NCBI RefSeq assembly: GCF_042646065.1
Contig: NZ_JBHRTA010000061.1
Coordinates: 1-64,000, forward strand
Direction: 5' to 3'
DNA from: Parapedobacter deserti
GTDB taxonomy: Bacteria; Bacteroidota; Bacteroidia; Sphingobacteriales; Sphingobacteriaceae
Length of the DNA stretch: 64,000 bases
In this document: positions 34,740 through 45,700 of the stretch, piece by piece
How the letters are laid out: the number at the start of each line of letters is the position of its first letter
Numbering within the stretch: position 1 is the first letter of the stretch
Made by a program: the position numbers and the translations under genes
The notes under the pieces: model-generated
Seen by the model: only the letters and a program-made list of their open reading frames with translations
Database searches by the model: none
What the model was told of the DNA's origin: nothing

Positions 34740-36434
34740 TTACCATCCCGGAAATTCGGCGGCTGGTGTGCCCCAACCCGGATTCTGTGTCAACACCCCG
34801 TCTGACAGGTCAATTTCATTTTGCGGTATAGGCCAAAATCCGCCTGTTGCTTCATACCGGGCGCGGTAGCCGCCCCCGAAAGCCCGCATCTGGGTGTCAG
34901 CTCCCTTGTTTCTGATCGGTACGCCTTCCTGCGTGGCCAATGCGGCGGCAGCGTCATGCCAGCGCATCAGGTCGAACCAGCGCTGCCCTTCGAAAGCCAG
35001 CTCCCAACGGCGTTCGCGCTTCAGGGCGTCCAGCGAGTAAGCCACCTCAGGCAGGCTCACCCGGCGGCGCACCTGGTTAAGTCTTGTGGCATCTTCAGTA
35101 AGCTCCGCATGCATCAACAGTACATCGGCAAAACGGATCAGCACGAGATCCTGCGTATGGGCACGCTGGAAGTCGTTGATTGATCCGTCGCGCACTACAG
35201 CGTAAGACGGCACCAGGTTGCCGTTGTCGTCATAGGCAGTAACGGGCATGTATTTTTTCTGCCAAAATCCGGTTTCTTCAACCATGTTGTCTGCCCCCCA
35301 CACGTAGTTTTCCAAGTCGTTTGGGGCATCGATAATGGATGCTGCGCGGCGGAGGTCGTTGGGTTCAGCCTGCCGCCATTGGCTCCACAGGTTGCTGTTT
35401 ACCGGTCCAGCACCCCATCCCTGGCCGAAAGGGAACGTGCCTGCTTGCCCATTGGGCGAGCGCATGCCAAAATGGAGCACATATTGGTTTGAATAACCTA
35501 GCGTGTAATCTTGGCCCCAGTCGGAAAAATTACCAAACTTAACCGCAAACACGGTTTCCCTGTTGCCATCGCCTTCCCACCCCATATTAGGAAAGTCGTA
35601 GTCGTAGTCCTTGGTAGTGAGCGGGTTCGTATAGGGCCAGAGGTTCCTGAAGTCGCTCACCAAGCCGTGGCCGCTGTTGTTGATACAGTCATTCAGCCAA
35701 GCAATGACCTCCTGTTTGCTGACCTCGCCGCCATCGTTGGCCACCGGGAGTGCAGTCTGGTTGTAATAGCCGGTATAGAAGAGAAACACCCTTGCAGCCA
35801 GCGCCTGGGCGGCCCATTTGGTGGCGTGCCCCGCAACCACATTACTGTAGGCCACACTGGGCATCAGCGATATGGCTTGCTTCAGGTCGTACCCAATCTG
35901 CGCATACAGCTCAGCCGCTGGTGCCTTGGGCAGGTTCTCCGGTTCCGTCCGGATGGTCAGCGGCACCTCACCAAACATCTGCGCGAGTTCGAAGAAGAAC
36001 AGCGCCCGGAGGAAATGAGCTTCGCCCAGCAGCTGGTTACGCTGCGATTCGCTCGCCCAACTGGTTACATTATCCAACGTTTCGATGGCGGTGTTGGCCC
36101 GGAATATCCCTTGGTAGCGCGCCCGCCAGAAAGGTTGGAAGCGGTTGGGCTGCGTATTCATCAGGTGATCCAGTCCCTGCATATCCCGGTCCTGGTCGCC
36201 CCCACCGCCGAAGCGGTCGTCCGATGCCAGTTCTGCCATATAGAAGTGGGTGTGCACCGCATCGGATATGGCGGTACTCATGGTTGAGTAGATGCCGGTG
36301 ATCATCTGCTCGGCATCTGCCGCGGTGCGGGGGAAATTGCCGGTATTCTTTTTATCATAGCTTTCCGTATCCAGAAAGCGCTCGCAGCCGGTCATCGTAC
36401 AGGCGAGCATCGTGATATATAGTATTCTTTTCAT
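34740..36434 (-). CDS. SusD/RagB family glycan-binding lipoprotein (locus 2)
   Basis: 564 residues. The lipoprotein signal ITMLACTMTGC precedes ERFLDTESYDKKNTGNF. TPR-type helices (NQLLGEAHFLRALFFFELAQ, MFGEVPL) and the C-terminal signature LKRERRWELAFEGQRWFDLM, then PIPQNEIDLSDGVLTQNPGW, identify SusD. It partners the SusC encoded 10 bases upstream and would capture xyloglucan-type or related alpha-xylosylated oligosaccharides, judging from the GH31 in the operon. The antisense strand of this gene contains a long open frame that is a composition artefact. Confidence 0.92.
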   Translation of the reverse strand: MKRILYITMLACTMTGCERFLDTESYDKKNTGNFPRTAADAEQMITGIYSTMSTAISDAVHTHFYMAELASDDRFGGGGDQDRDMQGLDHLMNTQPNRFQPFWRARYQGIFRANTAIETLDNVTSWASESQRNQLLGEAHFLRALFFFELAQMFGEVPLTIRTEPENLPKAPAAELYAQIGYDLKQAISLMPSVAYSNVVAGHATKWAAQALAARVFLFYTGYYNQTALPVANDGGEVSKQEVIAWLNDCINNSGHGLVSDFRNLWPYTNPLTTKDYDYDFPNMGWEGDGNRETVFAVKFGNFSDWGQDYTLGYSNQYVLHFGMRSPNGQAGTFPFGQGWGAGPVNSNLWSQWRQAEPNDLRRAASIIDAPNDLENYVWGADNMVEETGFWQKKYMPVTAYDDNGNLVPSYAVVRDGSINDFQRAHTQDLVLIRFADVLLMHAELTEDATRLNQVRRRVSLPEVAYSLDALKRERRWELAFEGQRWFDLMRWHDAAAALATQEGVPIRNKGADTQMRAFGGGYRARYEATGGFWPIPQNEIDLSDGVLTQNPGWGTPAAEFPGW

Positions 36435-36444
36435 GTCTCAATCG

Positions 36445-39400
36445 TTAAAATGTAAGATTCAAACCGACCAGGAAATTGCGCGGACTCGGATAAAAACCGA
36501 CGTCTATGCCAGACACCCATGCACGATCGTCTCCGTACCCGATCTCAGGGTCCATGCCCGAGTACCCGGTAAACGTATACAAGTTTTGCGCGGCGACATA
36601 CACCCGGGCCTGTCCGAAGGGCATTTTCGGAAATGCCGACTTCAGGTTGTACCCGAAAGTAACATTCTGTATCCTGATGAAATCAGCCTCCTCGATATAG
36701 ATGTCGGAGATATATTGCGCATTGGGATGACCGCCGGCCGTAATCCTCGGATAGCGGTTGGACGTGCCCTCGCCATGCCAGCGCTGGAAGACTTCCGTGG
36801 TGTAGTTCTGCAGCGGGCTGTCGGCGAATGATCGGTAAGATTTGGCAATCTGATGGCCGAAGGAACCGTAGGCCGTGACATTCAGGTCGAAGCCCTTATA
36901 ACCAAAGTTGAGGTTCATACCGGCGGTGAAGTCGGGGTGCGGGTTTCCGATCATGGTTTTGTCGGCTTCTGTGATGGCGCCGTCGCCATTGGTGTCGACG
37001 AAGATCAGGTCACCGGGCTGTACATCGTCAATTATTCCCAAACCACGTGCGCGGTAGTCTGCAATCTGCTCGGCGTTCTGGAAGACACCAGCTGTCTGGT
37101 ACCCAAAAAAGTAGCCGACCGGATAGCCCACCTGTGCCCGGTACATGGCGGTGGTTCCCTGGCTGAGCACGCTCGGCTCGCCATGAATGATGCCTTCGGC
37201 GTTGGCAATACGCGTCACAGTGTTTTTGTTGTATGCACCGTTGAGGCTGATGCCGTAGGTAAAGTCGCCCTGCGTGTCGCTCCAGTTCAGGCCAAGCTCT
37301 ACCCCCTTGTTTTCGATGTCACCACCATTGATGAATGGTGGGTTTGTGCCATAGCTTGCCAATACTGGCGCTTCCACGAGCCAGTCCTTGGTGGTCTTGC
37401 GGTACCAGTCAAAAACGACCCCGAGCCTATCCCGCATAAGCCGCGCGTCGAACCCGATGTTCAGCTGCTCAGACGTCTCCCAGGAAACATCCGGGTTGGC
37501 CAGGATGTCGGGATAAGCCCCGCGGATGAGCGACCCCTTATTATTGCCGAAATAGTAGCCGTTTTGTGTGTCGATGGCAATGGTGGCCAGGTATTGGAAA
37601 TTGTTGATGAACGAGTTTCCGTTTTGTCCCCAGCTTCCGCGGATCTTGAAAAAGTTCAGCCAGGAAGCAGCGGGTTGCATGAATGACTCGTTCGTCATTA
37701 CCCAACCTGCCGAAAACGACGGAAAATATCCCCACCGATTGCCACGGGCGAAGTTGGCCGATCCGTCAGCCCGCATAATCACCGATGCCAGGTAGGTTTC
37801 CTTGTAGTTGTAAAGGACACGGCCAAAGAACGACGCTATGGCGTCTTCTGGCCAGTGCGTGCCGCCGACAGCACGCACAGCCCCTGTGCCGTTGCTAATC
37901 CATGCATTGCGCCACGAGCCCGGAAAAGACGACTCCGTGTTGGTGACACTGAGGTCCTCACCGATGCCGATTTTTTCCATCGACTGGCCCAGGAGGGCAT
38001 CGAAGTGGTGGCCGTCGCCCACTTCGCGCTGATAAGCGACCGTGTTTTCCCAAAGCCACCGGTAGCCCTGGCTCTGGTTCTGGTGTATTTCATCGGGCGA
38101 TCGCCTGGCGAACGAGGAGAGATCAAAGGCCGGCACATACGAGCGAAAAGACGAAGCATTCAGGCGGTAGCCGAAGTTGCTCCGGAAGCGGAGGTCTTTG
38201 ATCGGCTGCAGCTCCAAAAATGCATTGGCCATGATCGAATGGTTCTTGCTGATGTTCTGGCCACGCTCATACTCCATCAACGCTATCGGGTTGGCTGCGG
38301 CGCCATCCAGTCCCCAGCGGTCTGCCTGCTTGCTCGCCTGGTCGTAGTAATTGCCTTCACTGTTGTGCATCGGTAGCAGCGGATTGGCTTTCAGCATGTT
38401 GTTGATATCGTTCCAATAGATGTTGCCGATACCGACGCCGGCCCGCGTATTGTAGGCATAGGTAACGTTCTCTCCGAATTTAAGCACATCAAAGTCGTCG
38501 TTTTTCCAGATGACATGCTCGGAGTTCAGGCGTACGGTGTGTCGATTGAATTGCGGCTCCACTGGTCTCCCGAAAATCCCCTCCTGTCTATTGTTAGAGT
38601 AGCCGAAGGCAAAGGTGGAACGTTCGTTGCCCCCGCTGAGGTTGACGGCATGGTTTTGGGTTGGAGCATTGCCATTATAGCCTTCTTTCAGCCAGTTTGT
38701 GCCATTCCAGGTGCCGTTCACGATCTGCTCGTACTGCACGGGGATTTCATTAGCCCAGTTGTAGGGCTGTAGCCCATCGTTGAACCGCCGCTCGTCCTGA
38801 ATGGCCATGTACTCCTGCGCATTGAGCAGGGAGGGAATCTTGTATGCATTTTGCCAACCGTAGTAGGCGTCGTAGTTGAGCGTCATCCGGCCGCTTCTGC
38901 CCCGTCTGGTGGTCACCAACACCACGCCGTTCGCTGCACGGGCTCCGTAGATCGCGGCTGACGCGGCGTCTTTTAAAATGTCGATAGATTCAATGTCTGT
39001 CGGGTTCAGCGAGTTGATGTCGCCGCCGACGGCGCCATCAATGACATACAGCGGCTGCGACTGGCCGATAGTACCAATGCCCCGGATGTTCACGTTGAAT
39101 CCTTCCCCCGGCATGCCCGAGCTCTGGGTGATCTGCACACCAGGCGATTGGCTTTGCATGGCGTTCAAGGCGCTTCCGGTGCTCAGTCTCTGGAGGTCTT
39201 CCCCTTTCACCTGCACCGTGGCGCCCGTGGTCAGCCGCTTTTTTTGCGTACCGTAACCGACGACCACCAATTCATCGAGGGTATTTAGTGCAGGCTCCAG
39301 CGTTACGGCTATCGATTGCCGCCCACTCAAAGCAATTTCCTGCGGTACGTATCCTATTGATGAAAACACCAAAATGGCATTTGCTGAAGATACCGTTAAA

Positions 39401-39663
39401 CGGAAATTGCCGTCGGCATCGGTCGTTGTCGATCTATCCGTACCTTTTTCGGTAATGGTAACACCGACCAGCGGCACACCGGAATCGTCGGCTACCGTCC
39501 CGCTGACAGCTTGCTGAAGCGCGTGGAGCTCTCCCGCCGACGTAAGCGGGGGAATTCCATGAGCAGCTACGGGGCCGGGAAGCACCGTAGCATTCAAGGC
39601 CAGGCATCCCACGGTGAGGTGCAGCAGCCTTCGCCTGTACTGTGTGTAAATTATTGATCGCAT
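36445..39663 (-). CDS. SusC/RagA family TonB-linked outer-membrane transporter (locus 2)
   Basis: 1072 residues. A long signal region (to VAAHG) is followed by a carboxypeptidase-regulatory-like domain (VSGTVADDSGVPLVGVTITE), LDELVVVGYGTQKKRLTTGA, the plug (NVNIRGIGTIGQSQPLYVID and SIDILKDAASAAIYGARAAN) and the barrel ending in RNFLVGLNLTF. There is no STN domain, consistent with HTCS control as in locus 1. It imports oligosaccharide with the following SusD. The GH31 gene lies 53 bases upstream and is probably co-transcribed. Confidence 0.93.
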   Translation of the reverse strand: MRSIIYTQYRRRLLHLTVGCLALNATVLPGPVAAHGIPPLTSAGELHALQQAVSGTVADDSGVPLVGVTITEKGTDRSTTTDADGNFRLTVSSANAILVFSSIGYVPQEIALSGRQSIAVTLEPALNTLDELVVVGYGTQKKRLTTGATVQVKGEDLQRLSTGSALNAMQSQSPGVQITQSSGMPGEGFNVNIRGIGTIGQSQPLYVIDGAVGGDINSLNPTDIESIDILKDAASAAIYGARAANGVVLVTTRRGRSGRMTLNYDAYYGWQNAYKIPSLLNAQEYMAIQDERRFNDGLQPYNWANEIPVQYEQIVNGTWNGTNWLKEGYNGNAPTQNHAVNLSGGNERSTFAFGYSNNRQEGIFGRPVEPQFNRHTVRLNSEHVIWKNDDFDVLKFGENVTYAYNTRAGVGIGNIYWNDINNMLKANPLLPMHNSEGNYYDQASKQADRWGLDGAAANPIALMEYERGQNISKNHSIMANAFLELQPIKDLRFRSNFGYRLNASSFRSYVPAFDLSSFARRSPDEIHQNQSQGYRWLWENTVAYQREVGDGHHFDALLGQSMEKIGIGEDLSVTNTESSFPGSWRNAWISNGTGAVRAVGGTHWPEDAIASFFGRVLYNYKETYLASVIMRADGSANFARGNRWGYFPSFSAGWVMTNESFMQPAASWLNFFKIRGSWGQNGNSFINNFQYLATIAIDTQNGYYFGNNKGSLIRGAYPDILANPDVSWETSEQLNIGFDARLMRDRLGVVFDWYRKTTKDWLVEAPVLASYGTNPPFINGGDIENKGVELGLNWSDTQGDFTYGISLNGAYNKNTVTRIANAEGIIHGEPSVLSQGTTAMYRAQVGYPVGYFFGYQTAGVFQNAEQIADYRARGLGIIDDVQPGDLIFVDTNGDGAITEADKTMIGNPHPDFTAGMNLNFGYKGFDLNVTAYGSFGHQIAKSYRSFADSPLQNYTTEVFQRWHGEGTSNRYPRITAGGHPNAQYISDIYIEEADFIRIQNVTFGYNLKSAFPKMPFGQARVYVAAQNLYTFTGYSGMDPEIGYGDDRAWVSGIDVGFYPSPRNFLVGLNLTF

Positions 39664-39716
39664 GATTTCATTGTTTATAATGGTAATAACCTAAGTTTAC
39701 TTATTCATTCAGTGGT

Positions 39717-42596
39717 TTACTTTTTGTTTAACATGATCCGCTCCTCCTTTCCAGTATAGGTAATCGTCTTGGTTACGCCTGCTTCCCTATCAAATCCCTG
39801 GGGTTTCCCTGGCTGTACATAGACAATATGAAATTTCCTGTCGGCCAACATGCCGTCAAATGCGCCCTCGCGATTGCCGATACGCAGCTCGCCCGTATCG
39901 TCGCGGTACGTGAAGGCGATCGTGCTGAACTTACCCTGCTCATAGTTATAATTGGTCCCCTCGTCTTCATACAGCGTAAACATGCCATCGTCCCCGGCAT
40001 ATATCCACAGCGTTATTTCGCTGGCCGGCTTTTCATCGGTATACTGCACGGCTGGGCCGATCGGTACGATGCTACCCGCTTTGGCAAACAGCGGCACACG
40101 TTCGTAGGGTGCTGGGGCGTTCAGCATTTGTCCGCCGTGATGGTATTCACCGCTGTAAAAATCGTACCAGCCCGCCCCTTCTGGCAGATAAATTTCGCGC
40201 GAGGTAGCACCGCGCCGTGTCACAGGGCTGACCATGAGCGACGGGCCGAAGAGAAACTGATCGTTGATGTTGAGCACCTGCGCATCATGCGGGAAGTCCA
40301 TGGCCAGGCCACGCAGCATGGTATAGTTGTGGAGGTATACGTCGCCAGCCAGCGAATAGATATATGGCAATAGCCGGTAGCGCAGCTCGATGGAATACAC
40401 CATACTGGCGTAGGCTGGGTGCCCTTCAGGGGCAATATGAAACGGCTCGCGGTAGGGGAATTGCCCATGGGCGCGAAACATGGGCAGGAACGCGCCGTAT
40501 TGATACCACCTGGCGTTAAGCTCGCGCCATTCTTCCAGGTCATCCGCGTTGGGCTGGTGGAATCGCTTTTCCACCAAAAAGCCGCCCGCATCCATCGTCC
40601 AGTAGGGAGCACCCGACATGGAAAAATTGACGCCCGCGGCAATCTGGTCTTTCATGTCGTGCCAGCGAGAGGAAATATCACCGCTCCATGCGGCAGCGCC
40701 ATAGCGCTGCTGGCCCGCAAAAAATGATCGTGTAAGGATAAAGACCCTGTTGTTGGGGTCAGTGCCACGCTGTCCTTCGTAGATGCCCCGCGCGTTTTCC
40801 AGCGGAAACGCATTATAGTACCTCACCGAAGAACCAATGGCAGGCTGCATGACCGATTTGCGTTCTTCAATGTTGATGTTGGAGTGAATGTCCGGCTCAC
40901 TGGCGTCCATCCACCAAGCATCTACGCCTTTCTGATAAAGTTTCTCGTTCATGAGTTTCCAAAAGCCCTGCCGGGCTCCGGCGTTGAATGGGTCATAAAA
41001 CGTGGAGGTGTATCCCTCGCCGATCCAGTCTCGCCGGCCATCGTAGATATTGCGCATATACAGCCAGCCGTTGTCTCGGAAAAGCGGGTATACGCTAGAC
41101 TCTTCATTGATCTTCGGCCACACCGAAATCATGAGTCGGAAGTGTTGGTCGTGGAGCCGTTTGATCATGCCCTCCGGGTCTGGGAAACGGGCGGGATCGA
41201 ATGTATGGCTTCCCCAGTCGTGTTCGGGCCAATACGACCAATCCTGCACCATATTGTCGATCGGTATCCGCCGCCGGCGGAACTCGCGGGCTACCTCTTC
41301 CAGCTCTTTCTGGGTCCTGTACCGCTCGCGGCTCTGCCAGTAGCCGAAGGCCCACCGGGGCATGATGGGCGCCCGTCCGGTGAGGTGGCGGTAGCCGCCG
41401 ATGACCTCATCCATGTCTTCACCCGCAATGAAATAATAATTTACGCCGTCGCCCGCTTCCGAATCAAAAGAGAAGCGAGAGCGATCAGACTCCGGTATGG
41501 GGCGCTGCCATTGGACGCCGAGGTAAGATTGCCCACCGTCAGGCAACCATTCAATACGCACGTCGTGCCGTCGGCCGGCTTCCGTTTCCAAATCTATTTC
41601 AAAGGAGCCCGCGTTCCACGATTCCCGCCAGCGGTCTTCCTGCAGCTGTCCGTCTATCCATACCTTTACATAGCCCGAATAGATAAAATGCAACCGGTGC
41701 AATCCGCTGTAGGGCGATTCAAGCTGCCCTTCATAGGTTACGTGGCTGCGAACCAGGTCTATCGAATCCGGAAACTTGGTTTGGTCACTCAGGTACTGAA
41801 AGGCGATTTCCGATTCCGGGCGGGACACCCACACGGAGTCGGGCTGGTACTTATCGCGGTAGGTGGCCGTAAGCCACCCGCGTTGCCCTTCTTTGGAGTA
41901 CAGCCGAAAGGCCGACAGCGGCAGTAAGGGCCGGACATCTCCGGCTTTCGTAATGGAATAGTTGTGCCATAGGATACCGTAGTTACGTGTAGAAATCAGG
42001 AAGGGGACACCGATCATGGTATTGTATTGAAGCAAGGTCACCTGCCTGCCCCGGTAGTTCATTATCCCATTCTGATGCTGGCCCAAGCCGTAGAGGCCTT
42101 CGGTATCGGACACCGTGAAATGCTGCCGGACGCGGTAAAACGCATCACCATCATACGCATCATGGGCAAATGTGGTGGCGTCTCTGCGCTGCTCGGCCAG
42201 GAGGGGCTGGCCCTGCCTGTCCAGGAAAGTGACCACGCCGGAAGCTTTGGCAACCTGCGCCGTCAGTGCCGCTGTTTTCACCAGCACGAAGTCGGCAGTC
42301 TCTTCCAGCTGCCAATCTCCCGCCGTGCGGCGCAGCGAATCGATGATAATAAGCGACTCACTCGGTTGAACGGTACTCCCCAGCGGACGTGCCACCACGT
42401 GAATGATCCGATCGGTAATGACGGCTAACTCCAGCTGCTGGTTTGCCGCCGTAGCCATACCCTCATAAGTCAGCGATATACCGTTTTCATGGCGGACAAC
42501 ACGAGGCTGGTCATGCTGGGCAACCAACGTTGGCGCAGCCGAGATGTAAAACAGAAAAAATAAGCCGACAGGAAATGGGCGCTTCATTTTTATCAT
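39717..42596 (-). CDS. GH31 alpha-xylosidase-type glycoside hydrolase with PA14 insert
   Basis: 959 residues. A signal peptide (GLFFLFYISAAPTLVAQ) is followed by the GH31 N-terminal beta-sandwich (GLYGLGQHQNGIMNYRG; VPFLISTRNYGILWHN). A PA14-like insert lies at about 260-365 (SGLHRLHFIYSGYVKVWIDG). The TIM barrel has the catalytic motif WWMDASEPD (Asp564 as likely nucleophile), and C-terminal beta domains complete the chain. WWMDASEPD and the PA14 insert are features of xyloglucan-active alpha-xylosidases such as the Cellvibrio and Bacteroides GH31 enzymes. It would remove alpha-1,6-xylose from xyloglucan oligosaccharides in the periplasm. It is the first gene of the operon, with a promoter and direct repeats upstream. 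ATG 42587 is an alternative start. Confidence 0.88.
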   Translation of the reverse strand: MIKMKRPFPVGLFFLFYISAAPTLVAQHDQPRVVRHENGISLTYEGMATAANQQLELAVITDRIIHVVARPLGSTVQPSESLIIIDSLRRTAGDWQLEETADFVLVKTAALTAQVAKASGVVTFLDRQGQPLLAEQRRDATTFAHDAYDGDAFYRVRQHFTVSDTEGLYGLGQHQNGIMNYRGRQVTLLQYNTMIGVPFLISTRNYGILWHNYSITKAGDVRPLLPLSAFRLYSKEGQRGWLTATYRDKYQPDSVWVSRPESEIAFQYLSDQTKFPDSIDLVRSHVTYEGQLESPYSGLHRLHFIYSGYVKVWIDGQLQEDRWRESWNAGSFEIDLETEAGRRHDVRIEWLPDGGQSYLGVQWQRPIPESDRSRFSFDSEAGDGVNYYFIAGEDMDEVIGGYRHLTGRAPIMPRWAFGYWQSRERYRTQKELEEVAREFRRRRIPIDNMVQDWSYWPEHDWGSHTFDPARFPDPEGMIKRLHDQHFRLMISVWPKINEESSVYPLFRDNGWLYMRNIYDGRRDWIGEGYTSTFYDPFNAGARQGFWKLMNEKLYQKGVDAWWMDASEPDIHSNINIEERKSVMQPAIGSSVRYYNAFPLENARGIYEGQRGTDPNNRVFILTRSFFAGQQRYGAAAWSGDISSRWHDMKDQIAAGVNFSMSGAPYWTMDAGGFLVEKRFHQPNADDLEEWRELNARWYQYGAFLPMFRAHGQFPYREPFHIAPEGHPAYASMVYSIELRYRLLPYIYSLAGDVYLHNYTMLRGLAMDFPHDAQVLNINDQFLFGPSLMVSPVTRRGATSREIYLPEGAGWYDFYSGEYHHGGQMLNAPAPYERVPLFAKAGSIVPIGPAVQYTDEKPASEITLWIYAGDDGMFTLYEDEGTNYNYEQGKFSTIAFTYRDDTGELRIGNREGAFDGMLADRKFHIVYVQPGKPQGFDREAGVTKTITYTGKEERIMLNKK

Positions 42597-42637
42597 AATG
42601 GCAATAAATGGTAACAGATGCTACATTGGTTACGGCA

Positions 42638-42704
42638 CAAAAATACACTTGCCCGGTATAGACAGGGGGATGGTTTTGTTAATAATTGGGTATTGTTTGG
42701 TTAA
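42638..42704 (-). promoter_or_regulatory. GH31 operon promoter with 17-bp direct repeat (putative HTCS operator)
   Basis: On the minus strand TATTTTTG (42645-42638) exactly fits TAnnTTTG, with a leader of about 35 bases. Twenty bases upstream are two direct repeats, TTAACCAAACAATACCC (42704-42688) and TTAACAAAACCATCCCC (42682-42666), identical at 14 of 17 positions and 22 bp start to start. No TTG -33 element is seen. The site lies between the HTCS stop codon and the GH31 start, so it is a good candidate for the HTCS target. Confidence 0.6.
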
Positions 42705-42724
42705 CTATCCGGTGGTTGAAACGG

Positions 42725-45700
42725 CTACTTTCGATACGCAGCAGGCCCCACACCATATAACGCTTTGAAATATTTGCTGAATTGCTTGGGGTTGTTGAAC
42801 CCCACCTTGTATGCTATTTCAGCCACGGTGGTGCCCGATTGTTCCAGCAATTGCGCAGCATGCTTGAGGCGTATATTGCGAATAAATTCAGAGGGGGTAT
42901 GTCCGGTCAACGTCAGTATCCGCTTATAAAGTGCTACTCGGCTTAGGTTCATCTCGCTTGCCAGGCTTTCTACCGAAAAGCCGGGCTCTGCCATATGCCG
43001 CTCTACGCTTTCGAGCGCTTTCCGCAAAAACAGCTCATCGGCAGACTCCCCCTTGGATGTCGCAGCACGCACATCGATGCGTTTCTTGTAGGTTTGCTCC
43101 ATCGAATCTTTCTGTCGGAGGATGCTGTTGAGTTTCGAGCGCAGCAGTTCAAAATTGAACGGCTTGGTGATGTAATCAGTAGCCCCCGAATCAATGCCTG
43201 CCAGCTGCATGGTTTCATCGTCCATGGCGGTGAGCAGGATGACAGGGATATGCCGTGTCCGCGGATCGCCTTTCAGCCGGCGGCAAAAGGCGAGGCCATC
43301 TTCGCCGGGCATGGCCACGTCCGATACCACGATATCTGGATGCACGGCCAGCGCTTTCACCCAGCCAGTGGCAGCGTCGCCGGCTTCATATACCGCCAGA
43401 CTGTCGCGGAGGTGGTCTTTTAAGTAAAACCGGAAATCCGCATCGTCTTCGACCAGCAGCATGCGTTTCTTCGCTTTGCTTTCGCCCTTGCCGCCTTCCG
43501 GGGGGTTGTTGCCCGTCTGGCCAGGGGGCGGGCTCAGCGGCAGCACAACCGTAAATACACTTCCCAGTTCAGGGACGCTCTCCACGTCGATACGCCCGCC
43601 AAGCAGCTGGACATATTCTTTGGTTATGGCCAGGCCTATGCCGCTTCCCTGATTAAGCATGCTCGAAGGCATATCGTGCTGGAAGTAGCGGTCAAATATG
43701 TGTTTTCGGGCCGTTTCGGGTATGCCGATGCCGGTGTCACGGACCACCAATGTCATGGAGTCTTCGAAACTGACCGATACCGTTACCCGGCCGCCCACCG
43801 GGGTAAACTTAAAAGCGTTTGACAGTAAATTAAATAGAATGCGCTCTACTTTTTCGAGGTCAAACCATGCCTCATACCGGGCATCGCTGAGCGAGTAGTG
43901 GTAGGTTATGTTTTTGCTTTCGGCAAGGTCGTTGAATGACTCCAAATGCTGCACAACGGCGTATGCAAGATCCGCCTGCTCCACGTGCGCCCTGAGCTCC
44001 TGCATGTCGGCTTTTCTGAAATCAAGCAGCTGGTTGACCAGGTGCAGCAGGCGGCGGGCATTGCGTTCGATAACGCTCAGGTGGCGGCTGCCTATCACCG
44101 AGCGGGTTTCCGCTTGCAGTTTATCCATCGCCGCCAGAATCAGGTTGATCGGGCTGCGGAACTCGTGGCTCACGTTGGTAAAAAAACGAGTTTTCAGTCG
44201 GTCAAGCTCCGCAACCTGGGCCGCGTGCTGCCGTTCCTGTTGCAAGGCGAACCGCGTTTTCTCACGTGTGCGTTCGACGTGCCTGATGGCGAGGATAGCG
44301 CCTGCAAAACCTGCAATGTACAGCAGATAAGCCCACCCTGTCTTCCAGAAAGGGGGCATTATCTTCACGGTCGCCATTGTATAGGGCTCGCTCCACGTTT
44401 CGCCGTCGGCAGAAACCATCACCTCAAACCGGTAGTCGCCCGGATCCAGGTTGGTAAACGTTACCTTACGGGTATGCCGGTCCATCGCCTGCCATTGCTT
44501 ATCAAAGCCTCCCAATCTGTACCGAAAGTGGGCGCGGTCTTTATTAAAGAAGTACAGCGAAGCGACGACAAATCCCAATACGTTTTGGTCATATGCGAGC
44601 CGCAGTTGATTATGGCCTGTCCATTGCGCTACGTCCACGCTGCTATTAAACAGCTGAACATCCGTAAGCACCGGCCGATCCGGCGCCAGGGGAGGTGATT
44701 GTGCGCGCGCCGGATCGATGATGTTGAAGCCTGACGGACCGCCGAAAAAGAGTTCCCCCGTTGACATCCGGAAAGCGGCGTCTTCATTGAACGCGTTGGC
44801 TTGTAAACCGTCGCGGCGGTCATAGTTCCAGAAGCGCCATTGCCCCGGGCTGCCCTCCTCCTCCCGAATGGCCGATATTCCCCGCGTTGTACTCACCCAG
44901 ATCGTTCCATCTCCGTCTTCGACCACTCCCAGCACGGTGTTGTCGGGCAGGCCGTCTGCCGTGCGAAAGGCCCTGAATGTGCCTGCAGACGCATCATACA
45001 GGTTGATGCCGTCGCGGGTGGCGACCCAGATCCGGTGGCGGCTGTCTTCGATAATAGCGTTTACGTGGTCGTGGCTGAGAGCTCCAGGCGTGTTTGCCGT
45101 GAAGGAAAACCGTTGGAATGTCCCGTCGGGGGTCAGTAATTCGATGCCCGAGGCGGTACCGAACCAAAGCCCCCCGCTGTGATCTTCGGCGATGGCCGAT
45201 ATATAAGCCGAAGACGTAAAACCCTGCTCTCCCGATCCGAGCCTTGTGAAAATGCCGGTATTGCGGTCCAACAGGGCCAGCCCCGAGGTGAGCGTGCCCA
45301 CCCAAAACCGCCCTTGGCTATCTTCGTAGATTTCCCACACACTGTTGTCTGGGATAGATGCCGGATTATCGGGGTCGTGCATGTAGCGCACAAACCGTTT
45401 TCCATCAAAGCGGTTCAGGCCGCCGAAGTATGTTCCTATCCAAAGCATGCCTTCGCGGTCTATGTACAGGTTTACGACCACATCACTACCGAGGCTGTGC
45501 GGATCATCGGGGTCGTGCTGATATTGGGTAAACCGGTTCGCGCGCCGGTCATAATAGACCAATCCGCCGCCATTTGTGCCGATCCATACGTTTCCCCGTT
45601 GATCTTCCACAAACTGGTTGATATCGTCAAAAGGTAGCACCGCTTCGCCTGTACCCCGCTGCCGCTGGTGCAGCACAAACTGGATTTGGCTCGAATGGTA

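Noticed and set aside
35511..36287. Long plus-strand open frame (258 codons) opposite the SusD gene
   Set aside because: It is antisense to a clear SusD with all family signatures, and its own product shows no recognisable motif; composition explains it.
40884..41927. Plus-strand open frame of 347 codons opposite GH31
   Set aside because: It lies wholly antisense to the GH31 catalytic region and has no domain features.
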